Part shown: piece by piece, positions 49,633 to 61,093 of the stretch
Layout: each line of letters opens with the position of its first letter
Position numbering within the stretch: position 1 is the first letter of the stretch
NCBI GenBank assembly: GCA_016630955.3
Contig: CM049985.1
Coordinates: forward strand, 3,038,001-3,102,000
Direction of reading: 5' to 3'
Source: Didymella arachidicola
Lineage: Eukaryota > Ascomycota > Dothideomycetes > Pleosporales > Didymellaceae
DNA length: 64,000 bases
The notes under the pieces: model-generated
What the model was told of the DNA's origin: nothing
The model's database searches: none
What the model saw: the letters and a program-made list of their open reading frames with translations, nothing else
Made by a program: the position numbers and the translations under genes

Positions 49633-50402
49633 CTACCACCACCGCGCCCCAAAGATCTTTGGTGCAACATGATTCTGCTTCTCTTTCGCCGCCAGATCAA
49701 TACTTCGATGCCCCTTGACATCGACCGTCAACTCGGCGTATTCATACGTTGCCATGCTCGGCTTCTTAACCAAATGCACGTGCACCACGCCCTGCTTGCC
49801 ATTGCCCTCGACAAAGAACCTGAACTTCAAATGGTCCGTGCCCCACTTGTCCGTCTCCTCTGTGCTGCTGATGTAGCGATTCTTCGCATAACGACTGAAA
49901 GAGTTCTCGCCGTACGCTGCGATCTGAGAGCCTTCACCGAGCAGTTTCTGGCACCGTGGGTCTTGCCGTACTTTTTCGGTGGCTTCGTTGAAGTAGGCGG
50001 TTTTCGAGTTGGGACTGAAGACATCGCTGAAAAGAAAGTATGCTACGCCGCCCTGTGCATGTCAGTCCAGGTGTTGAGATACTGGAAGGTGGCTCATACT
50101 GTGGCTATGACGCCCACGGCGACGATGATCAGGTTGAACGATTGCTGCGTGGTTCGCACAACCTTTTCCCCGGGTGATAGCTCAGTCCAACGTACACGGC
50201 CCGTGTCGCCGGTCAAGGTAATCGACTTCCGTGTTGGCTCTGGGAATGGTGTGCCTGGGAAAGTAGGCTCTTTGGCTGGCGCATGACGTATGGTGGAAAA
50301 GGCGGCGCGAGCGCGTCTTGTCGATGGTGGCTGGATGCGTGGGAGCAGCAGTGATGGACGTAGCAGCAAAATAGCTTCGGTGGGCTTGTAAAGGGCGGTC
50401 AT
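49633..50402 (-). CDS. TIM21: Tim21, subunit of the mitochondrial presequence translocase
   Basis: Two exons on the minus strand, 50100-50402 and 49633-50052; 47-bp GTATGA..CAG intron. 240 aa (yeast 239). Arg/Ser-rich cleavable-type presequence, then FNLIIVAVGVIATGGVAYFL, a single inner-membrane helix created across the splice joint, then the Tim21 intermembrane-space domain (FNEATEKVRQDPRCQKLLGE, YISSTEETDKWGTDHLKFRF, VHVHLVKKP). Tim21 links the TIM23 complex to the outer-membrane TOM complex and to respiratory complexes. The start at 50402 is preferred over an in-frame codon 126 bases upstream because it begins a compact presequence. Confidence 0.9.
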
Positions 50403-50645
50403 TGTGTGGCGATTGCGATAGAGCGGTGCTGGGTGAAGTTTGATAGAGCTCGAGTGCGAATGCGCGCGGCGATGCGGCGGCCGAGGCACTGCCGACGGGG
50501 TCCTGAACTTTGGTGACGAACAGCGCATCTAGAGCGCATGTGCTAACGATTCAACACCAACTTCTGCTGCGTTTTCCTCTTTTTCCTCCCTTCCCTACGC
50601 GTCACTTTTGGACCTCACATCAGAGCCGTACGAGGATCTCTCAGA
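50403..50645. promoter_or_regulatory. Bidirectional promoter TIM21/MSP1
   Basis: 243 bases between divergent starts of two mitochondrial quality and import genes; shared control is inferred from spacing. Confidence 0.5.
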
Positions 50646-52059
50646 ATGGCGTCAAACAAGAAGAGCAGCCTCACTGGCTACCTCCCCGACATCTTGATGG
50701 CCGCAGCAGCAGTACGGTCGCACCTTCTTCATGTGTCTTCGCACCTTCTGACATTGTCTTCAGCCGTTAATAGCATACTTTGTCATTCGCAATCTCCTTG
50801 CGCGACTCGACCCCGACGCCCAACAGAAAGAAGAGGCACGCGCCAAGTCGGCCGCCGCGACCAGGAAACTCGACGCCATCCTCAGCAGCAAGCGGCGGAA
50901 GAGCTACGGCGAATACGACAGCGAAGATGAAGACGACTCGAGGGGGTGGCGACCGCGCATACAAGAGCTGCAGCTGAACAGCTACGAGCAGACGATTGCC
51001 ATGGAGGTCGTTGCGCCGGAGGAGATTCCAGTGACCTTTGACGACATTGGCGGGCTGGACTCGATCATCGAGGAGCTGAAGGAGTCGGTCATCTACCCGC
51101 TGACCATGCCACACCTTTACTCGCACTCGTCGTCACTGCTGAGTGCGCCTAGCGGTGTGCTGCTGTACGGGCCTCCAGGGTGTGGAAAGACAATGTTGGC
51201 GAAGGCTCTCGCACACGAGTCAGGCGCATGCTTCATCAACCTGCACATCTCGACTCTCACAGAAAAGTGGTATGGTGACAGCAACAAGCTGGTGAATGCC
51301 GTCTTCAGTCTGGCACGCAAGTTGCAACCAAGCATCGTCTTCATTGACGAGATCGACGCAGTACTGGGGCAGCGAAGGAGCGGCGAGCACGAGGCGAGCG
51401 GTATGGTGAAGGCTGAGTAAGTTGCATGTCACGAGCTATTACGGCCATGGACTGACATTTACTTCAGGTTCATGACACATTGGGATGGTCTGGCGTCCTC
51501 TACAGCCTCTGGCAGTAACACACCACAGCGGATATGCATTCTCGGAGCCACGAACCGCATCCAAGACATCGATGAAGCCATCTTGCGCCGCATGCCTAAG
51601 AAGTTCCCTGTCGCCCTGCCCAACGCCTCGCAGCGCAAGAACATCTTCTCCCTCATCCTTCGTGGTACCAAGATAGACACCAAGAACTTCGATATTGACT
51701 ACCTAGTACGCATCTCCGCTGGCATGTCCGGCTCCGACATCAAGGAAGCATGCAGAGACGCGGCGATGGGGCCTGTGCGCGAGTACATCAGGCGCAAGAA
51801 GGCAGACGGCTCTTTGCGAAGCAGCAGAGGCGTGCGAGACGAGGATGTGCGCGGCCTGCAAACGAACGACTTCTTCGGCAGAGGAAAGGGTATGAAGGAG
51901 ATGGAGGCTCTCGACGAGACAGCAGAGGAGATGAACGCCAGAAGTAGACGGGTACATACCACATCTGAGTCGTCAGAGGAGGTCACAACTGATGGCAGCT
52001 CAACCGACGACGACAAGACGCGGCAGTATGATGACCCTGAGCCGTCCGCAATCCGGTAG
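50646..52059 (+). CDS. MSP1: Msp1/ATAD1, mitochondrial outer-membrane AAA extractase
   Basis: Three exons: 50646-50711, 50764-51416 and 51468-52059; 436 aa, longer than yeast Msp1 (362) because of a Ser/Asp/Glu-rich tail. N-terminal membrane helix (about 11-34) assembled across intron 1, linker, then AAA domain: [20 protein letters not shown], Walker A GPPGCGKT (158-165), pore region EKWYGDS, Walker B IVFIDE (213-218), sensor ATNR and the LRRMPKKF arginine-finger segment. It pulls mislocalised tail-anchored proteins from the outer membrane using ATP. The C-terminal ~60 residues ([19 protein letters not shown]) are disordered and unusual in length. Confidence 0.92.
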
Positions 52060-52507
52060 TGCTCCAGGTCTGTTACATTTGTTTCCAGGTATATATCAGA
52101 AGACGTACCAGGCGTCTTCACTCATTGGCGGCGCTATTGAGAGCCGGAACTAGATTCTAGATTCCCATTGTATAAATAACCTACGTATTTGATCGTATCC
52201 AGCGCCTATCTTCTGTTCCCAGAGGGATAGTCCTCTCACTCGTGTGCACTTGACTTTAGTCGTGCAGTCCAATCGCGTGAGCACCAGCTACATCCGGCAA
52301 GTCTGCGCGAATGACGTTCAGCTGAGGCGCCTCGACCATGGCACTGGAAGAGTGCTCACCTGCTCCTTCCTAACCGGCCCGTCGCATATGGCACTAATGT
52401 TTCCCCTCTCCGGCTAGTGGTTGCCTTCCTAACAGCAGACGTATGTCCATGCAGAATTTGATGGATTTGTAGCCCTGCCTCAGGCATTGAAGCTTACCCG
52501 CGACGAC
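52060..52507. other. Intergenic MSP1/hypothetical protein
   Basis: 448 bases, no gene seen; possible 5' leader of the next gene. Confidence 0.45.
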
Positions 52508-53134
52508 ATGTCAGTAACCACAGCGGCCCAAGCCCCGGAGCCAATCACTCTGGAACCAGAGCACGCGACACGCTCGCCCATACCGACTATTGTGGAGCCA
52601 GACGCAGACGCAGATGCAGAAGCAGAAGAACGCGGTCGTCTTAAGAGGCGCCGCATGTCATCGCACTCTCCTCTACGAGCAGCCTCACCTTCTCGAGGCC
52701 ACGAACGCGACAGCGGCTCTCGACACAGACACCACCACCGCAATCACCACCGTGACTCAGAGTCAGCGAGCATGACACCGCCGCCAGCTACGCAGAAGAA
52801 GCAACGGCGGCGCAGCGACGCCGAGCCAGATCACACATTTCGGGGCCGGGCACGCAACCGCAGCGGCAGCAGGGAACGAACGGGCAGTCCGATCTTTGAA
52901 GATGATGATGACGACGTGAGTGAGATTGCAAACGCCAGCGAGGCAGAGGTGAGGGAGCTGAGGAAGAGGGCTCAGCCACCGAGCCGACCGAGAGAAGCTG
53001 AAGAGGAGAAGAGTGAGCTGCGAAGGCAGAAGAGCTACCCCAATCTGTACAGGAAGGACTCGAAAGGTGAGGTGGAGAACGAGAAGATTCAGATGAAGCG
53101 TCCGCACCCGCTTAGACAGCAGCTTGCGGATTGA
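52508..53134 (+). CDS. Disordered, highly charged hypothetical protein
   Basis: 208 aa from the first ATG (52508). Low-complexity throughout: Asp/Ala acidic run (DADADAEAEE), LKRRRMSS and KKQRRRSDAE basic clusters resembling nuclear-localisation signals, a His/Arg stretch, DDDDD, and a coiled-coil-prone Glu/Arg/Lys C-terminal half. No folded domain. Length and sustained charge bias support a real gene, perhaps nuclear or RNA-associated; function unknown. An upstream exon is possible. Confidence 0.6.
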   Translation: MSVTTAAQAPEPITLEPEHATRSPIPTIVEPDADADAEAEERGRLKRRRMSSHSPLRAASPSRGHERDSGSRHRHHHRNHHRDSESASMTPPPATQKKQRRRSDAEPDHTFRGRARNRSGSRERTGSPIFEDDDDDVSEIANASEAEVRELRKRAQPPSRPREAEEEKSELRRQKSYPNLYRKDSKGEVENEKIQMKRPHPLRQQLAD

Positions 53135-53728
53135 AGATTGTACGGGCGAAAATTGTGACGCTATATGTATTTCTTTCTTTCCCAGTCTCATGGCGTTCAA
53201 GGTTATACCCAAGAAATAGTGACACGCCTCAAAGCGTCAGTTCAATGGATCAACAGAAACACATGACCTCCTTTTATGGCTGCTAGCAAAAGCAGCTGTG
53301 ATTCGAGGGCGTCGCACCTTACCTGTGCCATGGCGTGTCATGAGGTGTCTCCAACAAGACGCTTCTTTGCGTGACAGGAGCTGCTTCTCAAGAAGCTGCA
53401 AGCTTGTTGGTCTGCGCGGCGCGACCAGCATTGGAAACCCTGAGGACCACACAGCAACGCCAGCAGCAGTCACGACGATTCCATTTGCTGTCCACAAACG
53501 CACAATACTACCATGCGACTACCTTGATGTCTAGAATCTGCAGCGCCGGGACTTCCGTGCTGCTCACATCAGCACCCATCTGGAAAGTTCTACGCCGCCG
53601 AGGCTCTTAAACGGCGCCCCGCAGCCACGCCTGTGTGCCAATCGGAGTGACGCATCTTCCGCTCCCACAGCAGCCCCCTCTATCAGCGTCAACCTCAAGG
53701 CTGGTCCCTCTTACATTTGCTCGCCGCG
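53135..53728. other. Intergenic before the U-box gene
   Basis: 594 bases; only short frames. Includes the U-box gene promoter. Confidence 0.5.
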
Positions 53729-54662
53729 ATGCCACCAGGCAACGAGTATGCTGCTGAGCAGCTGAAGGCGCAAGGGAATGCGTGCTTCAAGAACGGCGAC
53801 TTTGAAGGTGCCGAGACGTACTACTCCCAGGCCATCCAGAAGAACTCCGGTAATCCACTGCTCTTCACCAATCGTGCTATGGCGAGGACAAAGCTGGAGA
53901 AATGGGAGGGTGTGATAGATGACTGCATAAGGAGTATCGAGCAGCTGCCAGAGAACATGAAAGCGTTCCATTTATTGTGTAAATTCGCCATTCTCATGCA
54001 CTCAGGGTAGACCATAGCTGACAATGAGACCAGCGCAAGCGCAACTTGCTGTCAACCATCCCAACGAAGCGCTCTCAAGCGCCCTCAAAGCCTACGAGTT
54101 CTGCACAAAATCTACAACACAAACCACCTTTTCGAACGCCGCCTTGATATCGCAACACGTCCTGAAATGCAAGAGGCGGAAATGGGAGATCCGTGAACGC
54201 GAGCGCATACGGCGGCGAGGCAACCTGCTCTCTGACCTCGAAGAAATGCTTGAACGCGACCACAAGAACGAACTCGATCAAGTCGATGCGCGCATGGAGA
54301 ATGGCGAGATCAGCCGGACAGAGGGCCACGAAGAGAAGGAGGATCGCCGGCAAGAGTTCGAAAAGAAGCGCGACGACCTGCGCACGGCGTTTGCTATATC
54401 GGATCCTGAGAGTCAACAGAAGCGCGAGGTTCCGGACTACCTGGTCGATGGGATCACATTTGAGATTATGCACGACCCGGTGGTTACCAATAACGGGAGG
54501 AGTTATGAGAGGGCGACGCTGATCGAGCATCTCAAAAGGAGTCCGACGGATCCGCTTACGAGGGAGCCGCTGAAGATCAGCGAGCTCAGACCGAATCTGG
54601 CGCTCAAGGAGGCATGTGAGGAGTTTATGGAGACGAATAGTGGCTGGATCTATGATTGGTAA
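53729..54662 (+). CDS. CHIP/STUB1-type TPR and U-box ubiquitin ligase
   Basis: Two exons, 53729-53978 and 54034-54662, with a 55-bp GTAAAT..CAG intron; 292 aa. Three TPR-like motifs at the N-terminus (AEQLKAQGNACFKNGDFEGA, NPLLFTNRAMARTKLEKWEG, SQAQLAVNHPNEALSSALKA), a long charged helical middle (RERERIRRRGNLLSDLEEML) and a C-terminal U-box (about 218-285: VPDYLVDGITFEIMHDPVV, GRSYERATLIEHL, DPLTREPL). This is the order and size of mammalian CHIP (303 aa). TPRs take C-terminal EEVD tails of Hsp70/Hsp90, and the U-box recruits E2 to ubiquitinate misfolded clients. The donor was set by restoring HLLSQAQLAV. Confidence 0.9.
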
Positions 54663-55187
54663 GGCTAGCCTTCTTCTAGGCGCGCAGTCGTTGAGAGGTA
54701 GGTGATGGGGTGAAGCAATTGTGGACTAGGGCTCAGGGAAACTTGCTGACAAGCCGACAGTGCGGATGGTGAGGTCGACTCGGACAGTCGTTGGGCGCAC
54801 CTTTCACACTTTTGAATTTAGCGCTTGACACATCTTGCTTGGGTTGGAGTTCCATGCAGTCTTGTTTGTATCTGCGAAGCATCTTGAGCGATTTGACCCT
54901 AGCAACATTTCTACATACCCTCTCAATGCTTATAGATGATTAGTATGTCTAGGTTTGAGTGGTTTGAGTGTCTCTGTCAAAGTGTAGCAGGTATGGTCAT
55001 TACCAGGCTGCACACCAACACCTTCTCGGCTATCAGTCGCAGCTAGCGGATTGCAGCTTTCAACCCGACTCGAAAGGCTATCTCGGTTAAATATCCCTGC
55101 GTTCCTGTCTGCTTACCTGTCTACATCGTCTAGCTTTCTCAAGTTTGGCGGGCACATCTACGCCACACCTCTTCCAGCCGCTTCACC
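54663..55187. other. Intergenic U-box/HET
   Basis: 525 bases without a gene; U-box 3' region and HET promoter. Confidence 0.5.
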
Positions 55188-57439
55188 ATGGGCGAGTGCA
55201 ACATGTGCGCGCAGTGCGCCGCTGTCACGGTTGAGGAGCTGTACAATCTGGCTTGCAGTGAACCCAACTCAGTCTATGGCGGATTCTTGACGCTGCACAA
55301 GTCCTTCCAAGACCTGCAGAGCGCTGCAATACATGGCTGCGACTTCTGCCACCTCGTCGTTGAGAGCTTCAGAAGCCGAACTCATCACGAGTTCGATTGC
55401 GGTGGTTCTTGCTTGGACGAGGGTTGGTGGGGTCCACCCTGCAATCCTAGCCGAACAATGTATGCATCCGCCCAGGAACTGGCACAGTCTGAAGTTCGAC
55501 TGCGCGTTTCTCGCCCCTACATGGAGCCTGGTAACGGGGCAGCCATGTGTGATGCTCCAATCGAGGATCTTTCCGTGCATGTTGGGCCTCTGATTAAAGA
55601 CAACACCCTAGCTCTTGCGTTCAAGCTCACTACTAAGAGAGGTACGTCAATGGAGCTAGACTAGACGATATGGCTTCATGGTATGCTGACCTGCGATGAT
55701 TCACAGCATGTCCTGTCTACATTCACCATGTCGACCCGATCAAAGTTGGACGCTTCCAAGTCCAAGACTGCCTGACCTCAGACGAACACATAGAGGTCGG
55801 CAAGGAATGGTTGCGTAGGTGTCAGACTCTTCACGAGGTGTGCCGTAATGCTGGGCTTTCCACCTTGCCAACTCGAGTCGTCAAGATTGGAACCAGCACT
55901 GACTGGTCAGACCTCCATATCGTTGAACCAGATGGGATTGAGGCCAACTATGTAACGCTGAGCCACTGCTGGGGCGGACCAATTGAACCACTACTGACGA
56001 TGCAGAGCCTCTCTGAGTTCAAAGAACGGCTTCCTTTTGCTGCTTTGCCAGCAAACTTCCAGGATGCAATCGTGATTACCAAGAAGCTGGGAATACCATA
56101 TGTGTGGATAGACTCTCTTTGTATCATACAAGACTCAAGAGCAGACTGGGCAAAAGAGTCCCGCAAAATGGGCGACGTGTATTGCAACTCTGCTGTAACA
56201 ATCTCTGCGATGTCTTCGCCGGGAAGCAAACACGGCATCCTACCTTGTAGCAAGATCATCCCGCCAGCATCTGCAAGTGCTAAACTACGCGTATCGTCCA
56301 CCCAGGCAGCTTTGGTGAGTATCACACGGGCGAATTACAAAGAAGAGACAATACAAGACCTCTACGCGTCGGCACCTTTGTCGCAAAGAGGTTGGGTAAT
56401 GCAAGAACTTATGCTTTCACCACGCCACTTATTCTATGGAGCAGAACAGGTGTACTGGAGATGTCACGCGGGTTTCGATGCTGCTGATGGGCCAACCAAC
56501 GGCCAACGCGCACCAAATGGTAGATTGCAGACCTCAACACTATCTTGCTTGATCGCCACCGGGCCTGAGATACACCAATTGCGCGACGAGAGCTACCGGA
56601 ATTCTGTCCTCGCCGACTACTACATATTATTGCAGCTCTATACCCACCGTCATCTCACTGTCGGCGCAGACATTCTTCCCGCGTTCTCGGGTATCACTTC
56701 TCGCCTGCAGCCCTATCTCAGAGGCCACTATCTAGCAGGTCTATGGAGCACGGACATCGTCAAAGGGCTTCTCTGGAAACGTTCAGATATCTGGTGCAGA
56801 CACAGCACCCCCTACCGCGCTCCCTCGTGGTCGTGGGCCGTCACCGACGATCCATTTATCTTCCCCGACGGCTCGCTGATGCCCAACTCTCCACAATGCG
56901 TTGATCTGGTCAGCTACCACGTTGCTCTACGCGATGCAGCGAATCCTTTTGGCGAGATCTCGGCTGCGACTCTGACGGTGAAGGGGCTGAGTATGCCGCT
57001 TGTGTTCAGCAAACAGCTTCTTCGAGAGTCGGGCAGCCACCCGCTCTTTTATGGCGAGACTGCTTTCGATGAACCCCCGCCGGGGTATTCTGACGATGCT
57101 CATGCGAGTCGCATCCAGCTGGTCTTTGGTGCCGAAGATGATGGCCGTCCTTACCTTCTTGTCTGCGCGTGGCACCGCATAGGTACAGAGCATGGTTTGG
57201 GCTTCGATAGGAGCGCATATATGACAGAGGAGTATCTTGCTCTGATTACGTATGTTGATGGAGGACCGTTCGGGCTGGGAGTATCTCAGAGGTACACTGA
57301 GGGTCTCATACTCAAACCAAGTGGCGGGTGGAAGAACGGAACAGGGAGTTGCTACGAGCGTGTGGGTACATTCACGTTCTATAATCCGGAGAAGGTGCCA
57401 TTGGATCGGTGGCGGCGCAGGACGTTGACATTAGTCTGA
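55188..57439 (+). CDS. HET-domain (heterokaryon incompatibility-type) protein
   Basis: Two exons, 55188-55641 and 55707-57439; 728 aa. The N-terminus has a Cys-rich patch (CNMCAQCAAV, then CDFCHLVV) often seen in HET proteins of this length. The HET domain runs from about residue 230: ANYVTLSHCWGG, LPANFQDAIVITKKLGIPYV, WIDSLCIIQDSRADWAKES and YCNSAVTISAMSS. The second half includes the usual late segment QRGWVMQELMLSPRHLFYG and YRAPSWSWA. HET proteins trigger programmed death when unlike individuals fuse, or act in other self/nonself responses; the partner is unknown. Its frame is intact, in contrast to the HET remnant at 31.1-31.8 kb. A transposon nest begins 1.5 kb downstream. Confidence 0.92.
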
Positions 57440-58937
57440 ACAGTACCGTACCCGGGTATGACAGGTTTGCAGTTGCGGCCTCTCTTGTCGTTCTTCATCT
57501 CTTCGTGAGCCAGGTGATTATACACAGACTTGACAGTTAGCAATTGACGTCATATTCTCACACCTTTGCGCTGTCATAAGGCGAATGACCGATCAGTCTG
57601 CGGCCATGCTGGAAAGAAGCCCGTTCAACGGTCGACGAAACTCCGTTTGGCCTTCCGGAAGTCGCGTGGCAGTCAGCCCGCCGTCAAGTGACGTAGCATA
57701 TGGTTGTTGAGTGGCTGACCTGATCAGACGTTGCATTTGTAGGGTTCGTAACGGGAGTCCGTCTGAGTCAGCCTGTATGACAGTCCCTGGGTGCTCCAAA
57801 GTCGGGTCCGAGCCAATGCCGACCTTTGTGCTGTAAGCACGCTGACAACTGAACATTGTTAATATGGTGCTGTGGAGGGAATTATGCTAAATTCGCTCGA
57901 GATTCGCTCGAGAGAACCAAGAACGCCAAGCTTTGTTGTTGAGCTGCTTGTGTGGACAACAGCAAGGCCCAGAATCCATCATCCTTCCTCGTTATCGAGT
58001 GGCTCGATATAGTGCTATGGTCGCAGTACGTGGGATGCTCGTGATGTTCTACGCTGATAGCTTTATGTCATCTTACGGCCGTCGCTGTGCTGTTCAGATG
58101 CAGCACAGTCCAAAGAGGCTGGTGATAAAAGTCCTCCTATTCGCGGGTGAAGCTCACGCGAGGCCAATGCTAAGTGACGGGTCGCGCAAGGGTGACTCGT
58201 AGCATGTCGTACCGCGACACGGCTAAATCGACAAGCGAGCCGTAAAGGGTAGGATACACAGGAAAGGCCACTAGCTCCCGTGAGACCGTTGGACCCTGCG
58301 TAGCCTTATGCCACTAACCTGAGTTTGGACCGTGATAATGTGCATGGTGAAGGACTTGGCACAGCCCTACGACACGGCAGTATGCAACCGAAGCGTAGAA
58401 TGCGCGCTGACTGTACAGCGGTTGCATGGTAATTTGCTTACTAGAGTCCTGTTCGGGCTCGTCGGTGAGCTCACTGACGCGTAGGCAGTTCGTCAAGGTC
58501 CTGGGTGAATGCCCGAAGTAACAGGTGGCACGTCGATTTCTAGAAGCGATGGGTCCTCGAGCAAGATGTAGTGAAGAAGAAGCAACGGTAATTCGGTATG
58601 CTTGCTGTAGCAAGCTGCATCGTTTAGCCGTAAGACTAGTCGAGGTACCAAGATTGGATTAATTTGTGGTTGATAGAGCGTCGCAAAGCATGTCAGCCAG
58701 AAGGCAGATAGTCTCCAACTGTTCTTGAACACGTGCAGAGTGGTTGTCAATAATTGGATGAAAAGACTGTTGTACACCTTCAAGGTGGAGACTCAGTGGT
58801 GGAACTCGTTGCACCGAAATCGAGTAGTCGGAGGGCAAGGTTCATTCGCTTCTGCACGCATGAGCAGACCGGCGCATCCTTCTGTGGCTGTTACGCCCTG
58901 ATGTGCATTCGGCGATTGCAGGAGCGCGCAGAATCTA
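57440..58937. other. Intergenic between HET gene and transposon nest
   Basis: No gene supported. Frames at 57933-58202 and 58754-58978 have no motif. Confidence 0.45.
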
Positions 58938-59062
58938 TAAGCTCGCCCATATACTTCCCAGCCACATATAGTTTCTAGCCACTGCCCTACTAAAATAATC
59001 CCTGCACGTAGCTGTGCACCTCCTCTATTACTTGATAGAATTACTTAAAATTCAAAATACAG

Positions 59063-59517
59063 TAACGTACCTTACGGCCGAACGCCGCACAAGGGCGAAC
59101 GCCGCACAAGGGCGAACGCCGCACAAGGGCGAACGCCGCACCTTGTTTTACTAGTTAAATCTCTATTTTTACTTCTAAATAAGTCCTCTAGTACTAGGTG
59201 TTAAATTCTTAATTTTTTATAGTAGAGCTGCAAGTATATAAAGAAGCTGTTTCTAAAATCTAAAAGGTATAGCTTGAGTAAACAATAAGTTATGAAAGAA
59301 AAAGCAAATTATTAGGATTATTAAGACCCACTTTTCTATACCTCTAGATCTATAAGAGCTAGAGCTAAGCTACTTATAAAGCTAAAAGTACACTTATATA
59401 AGATATATATATTTAATTTTTAGAAGATTCTATAAGATAGTTCTAGAGCTATTAGCCTCTAGATGTTTGGTTTTCCCGAGTAAAACTAGGTGCGGCGTTC
59501 GCCCGTGAGGTACGTTA
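59063..59517 (+). mobile_element. MITE-like element, copy A
   Basis: 455 bases, AT-rich inside, with terminal inverted repeats TAACGTACCTTACGG (left) and, inverted on the right, TAACGTACCTCACGGGCGAA. Subterminal CGAACGCCGCAC units follow. No coding capacity. Internal sequence matches copy B in inverted orientation over its whole length with scattered differences. Confidence 0.75.
59079..59144. repeat. 17-bp subterminal repeat expansion, nearly four copies
   Basis: Unit CGAACGCCGCACAAGGG in perfect copies at 59079-59095, 59096-59112 and 59113-59129, then a partial fourth. Present once at the other end of copy A; copy B has one and two related GAGCGGCGCAC units at its ends. Confidence 0.9.
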
Positions 59518-59536
59518 TCTTTAGAAGTAGATATAA

Positions 59537-61086
59537 ATAACGTACATCACAGGCGAGCGGGCGAGCGGACCACTTTTGCCAAGACCCTACCAAAATCAAC
59601 TCTGTTATGGCCCTAAACACCACCAATTGGCGCTGCATAAGGCAAAACAAGCTGTAATATTACTTAGGGACCTCTTCTACTCCATTCTTGCACGTTCGCG
59701 CGTTGTGCCCACCCTCTCCGCACCTTCTACAGCGTCGTTGGGATGGTTCACCTCCTTCAGCACGCACCTGCGTCTTCCTCTTCTTTCCATCACTACGCGC
59801 GCCAAACTCTGATAGAGCAGTCCGCCGCTGGCCCTCTTCAACCGTGAGGCTCCCCTCTGTCTGGATATGCCTTCTTTTGCGCGATTTACGTTCTGTAGCA
59901 GCTACTAGAGCTGCGTGAAGCGCAGCGTTCTCCTGTTGTGCTAAAGCCAGCTTGTGCGCAACAATTGCTGCCCCCTTTGACACCTTCTCAAACGCTTCAA
60001 CTATAGAGGTAGGTAAGCTGTCTACGTGCCTCTAAATCCTCTTCTTTACAAGCGTTGATGGCGACCCAAAATCTAGGGTATTGCTTGGGGTTTGCAACTG
60101 CCAGAGCGGGCTGTTTTAGGGGAGTGGTGGCGATGGGGTGCGCAGCTTCACATTCAGAGCCAATATAACGCGATCCGGGGCAAACGGAGCCAATCCGGCC
60201 CCTCAGAACCCTCCTTGAATGTTGCTAGGGGTAATAGCTCTGTTATAAGCCGCTATAAAGCATAGGAGGAACTCCTGCTTTGTGATGTGGTTGATCCGGT
60301 TGTGTATGAGCCGATTGACCTCATCCCCGTACGCCTTCTTTAGAGGGCCAAAACAAGCCACATCAAGTGGCTGTAGGAGGTGCGATGAGTGCGCAGGCAT
60401 GCATAGACCTATAATCTTGTTGTCCTTGCAGTATTGCTTAAATTCTGTAGAGTTGTGGCTCTCGTGGCCGTCAATAATTAGCAAACGGTAGGTACCAACA
60501 GTACGCGTCTTTGTATGCCTGTTAAAGTGCTTTAACCAGTTAAAACCAAGCTTATTAGTAGTCCAGCCGTTCTCAGAGACAGCAACAATCCAATCCTGGG
60601 GCAGGTCATTGTCTTTGTACCAGTTGGACTGGTGGCGGCGGGCTTTGGAGATGATGTAGGGCGGAATGGCCCACCCTGTGGCATTGATGCCCTGGATGAC
60701 TGTTACCCACTCGCGATTGCCTGGCTGGACTGCCTTTGCCCGTCCACGGTTCTCTGAAGCTGTAACGACTGCTCCGGAGCTTATCTGGCCCATCATGAAG
60801 CCTGTCTCATCGAAGTTGTACGTGTCGTTGTCCTGGATGCCATACTTGGCTTTGGTATTGGCTACAAGGTCAAACCAGCCCTGTATAGCCTCAGGATCCT
60901 CACAGAGGGCTCGCTTGTAGTCGTGTTTGCGATTAAACACCACTTTGAGCTCCTCCTGACGCGAAACGAACGTGCTGGCCCAGTTTGAGCCAACAGGGGC
61001 TAAACTGCGCTCTTTCCGCAGAGAATTGGCGATATCAGTCACATCTGCAAGCCGCGGAGGCCGTCCTTGCCTGTAATGTACGTTAT
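59537..61086 (-). mobile_element. Fot1/pogo-like DNA transposon, internally deleted
   Basis: 1.55-kb unit with left end ATAACGTACATCACAGGC and right end, read inverted, ATAACGTACATTACAGGC, followed by GAG/AAG. It encodes a DDE transposase remnant on the minus strand. The right terminal repeat runs directly into the middle of the transposase reading frame, so the N-terminal DNA-binding part has been deleted. The terminal bases TAACGTAC match those of the flanking MITE copies. Confidence 0.75.
59660..61077 (-). pseudogene. Fot1/pogo-like DDE transposase, N-truncated and with three stops
   Basis: One continuous minus-strand frame. It opens without an ATG inside the terminal repeat at GRPPRLADVTD, the usual end of the HTH/CENP-B region, and continues through the DDE catalytic domain: YNFDETGFMMG (first Asp), LLIIDGHESHNS (second Asp), MPAHSSHLLQPLDVACFGPL, then KKAYGDEVNRL. 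After IQGGF come in-frame TGA (60203-60205), TAA (60116-60118) and TAG (60032-60034). The frame then goes on through a Lys/Arg-rich tail with a CCHC-type zinc knuckle (CRRCGEGGHNARTC) to a natural end at 59660. All three stops are one C-to-T change from CGA, CAA and CAG. Confidence 0.85.
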
Positions 61087-61093
61087 TAGTTAG

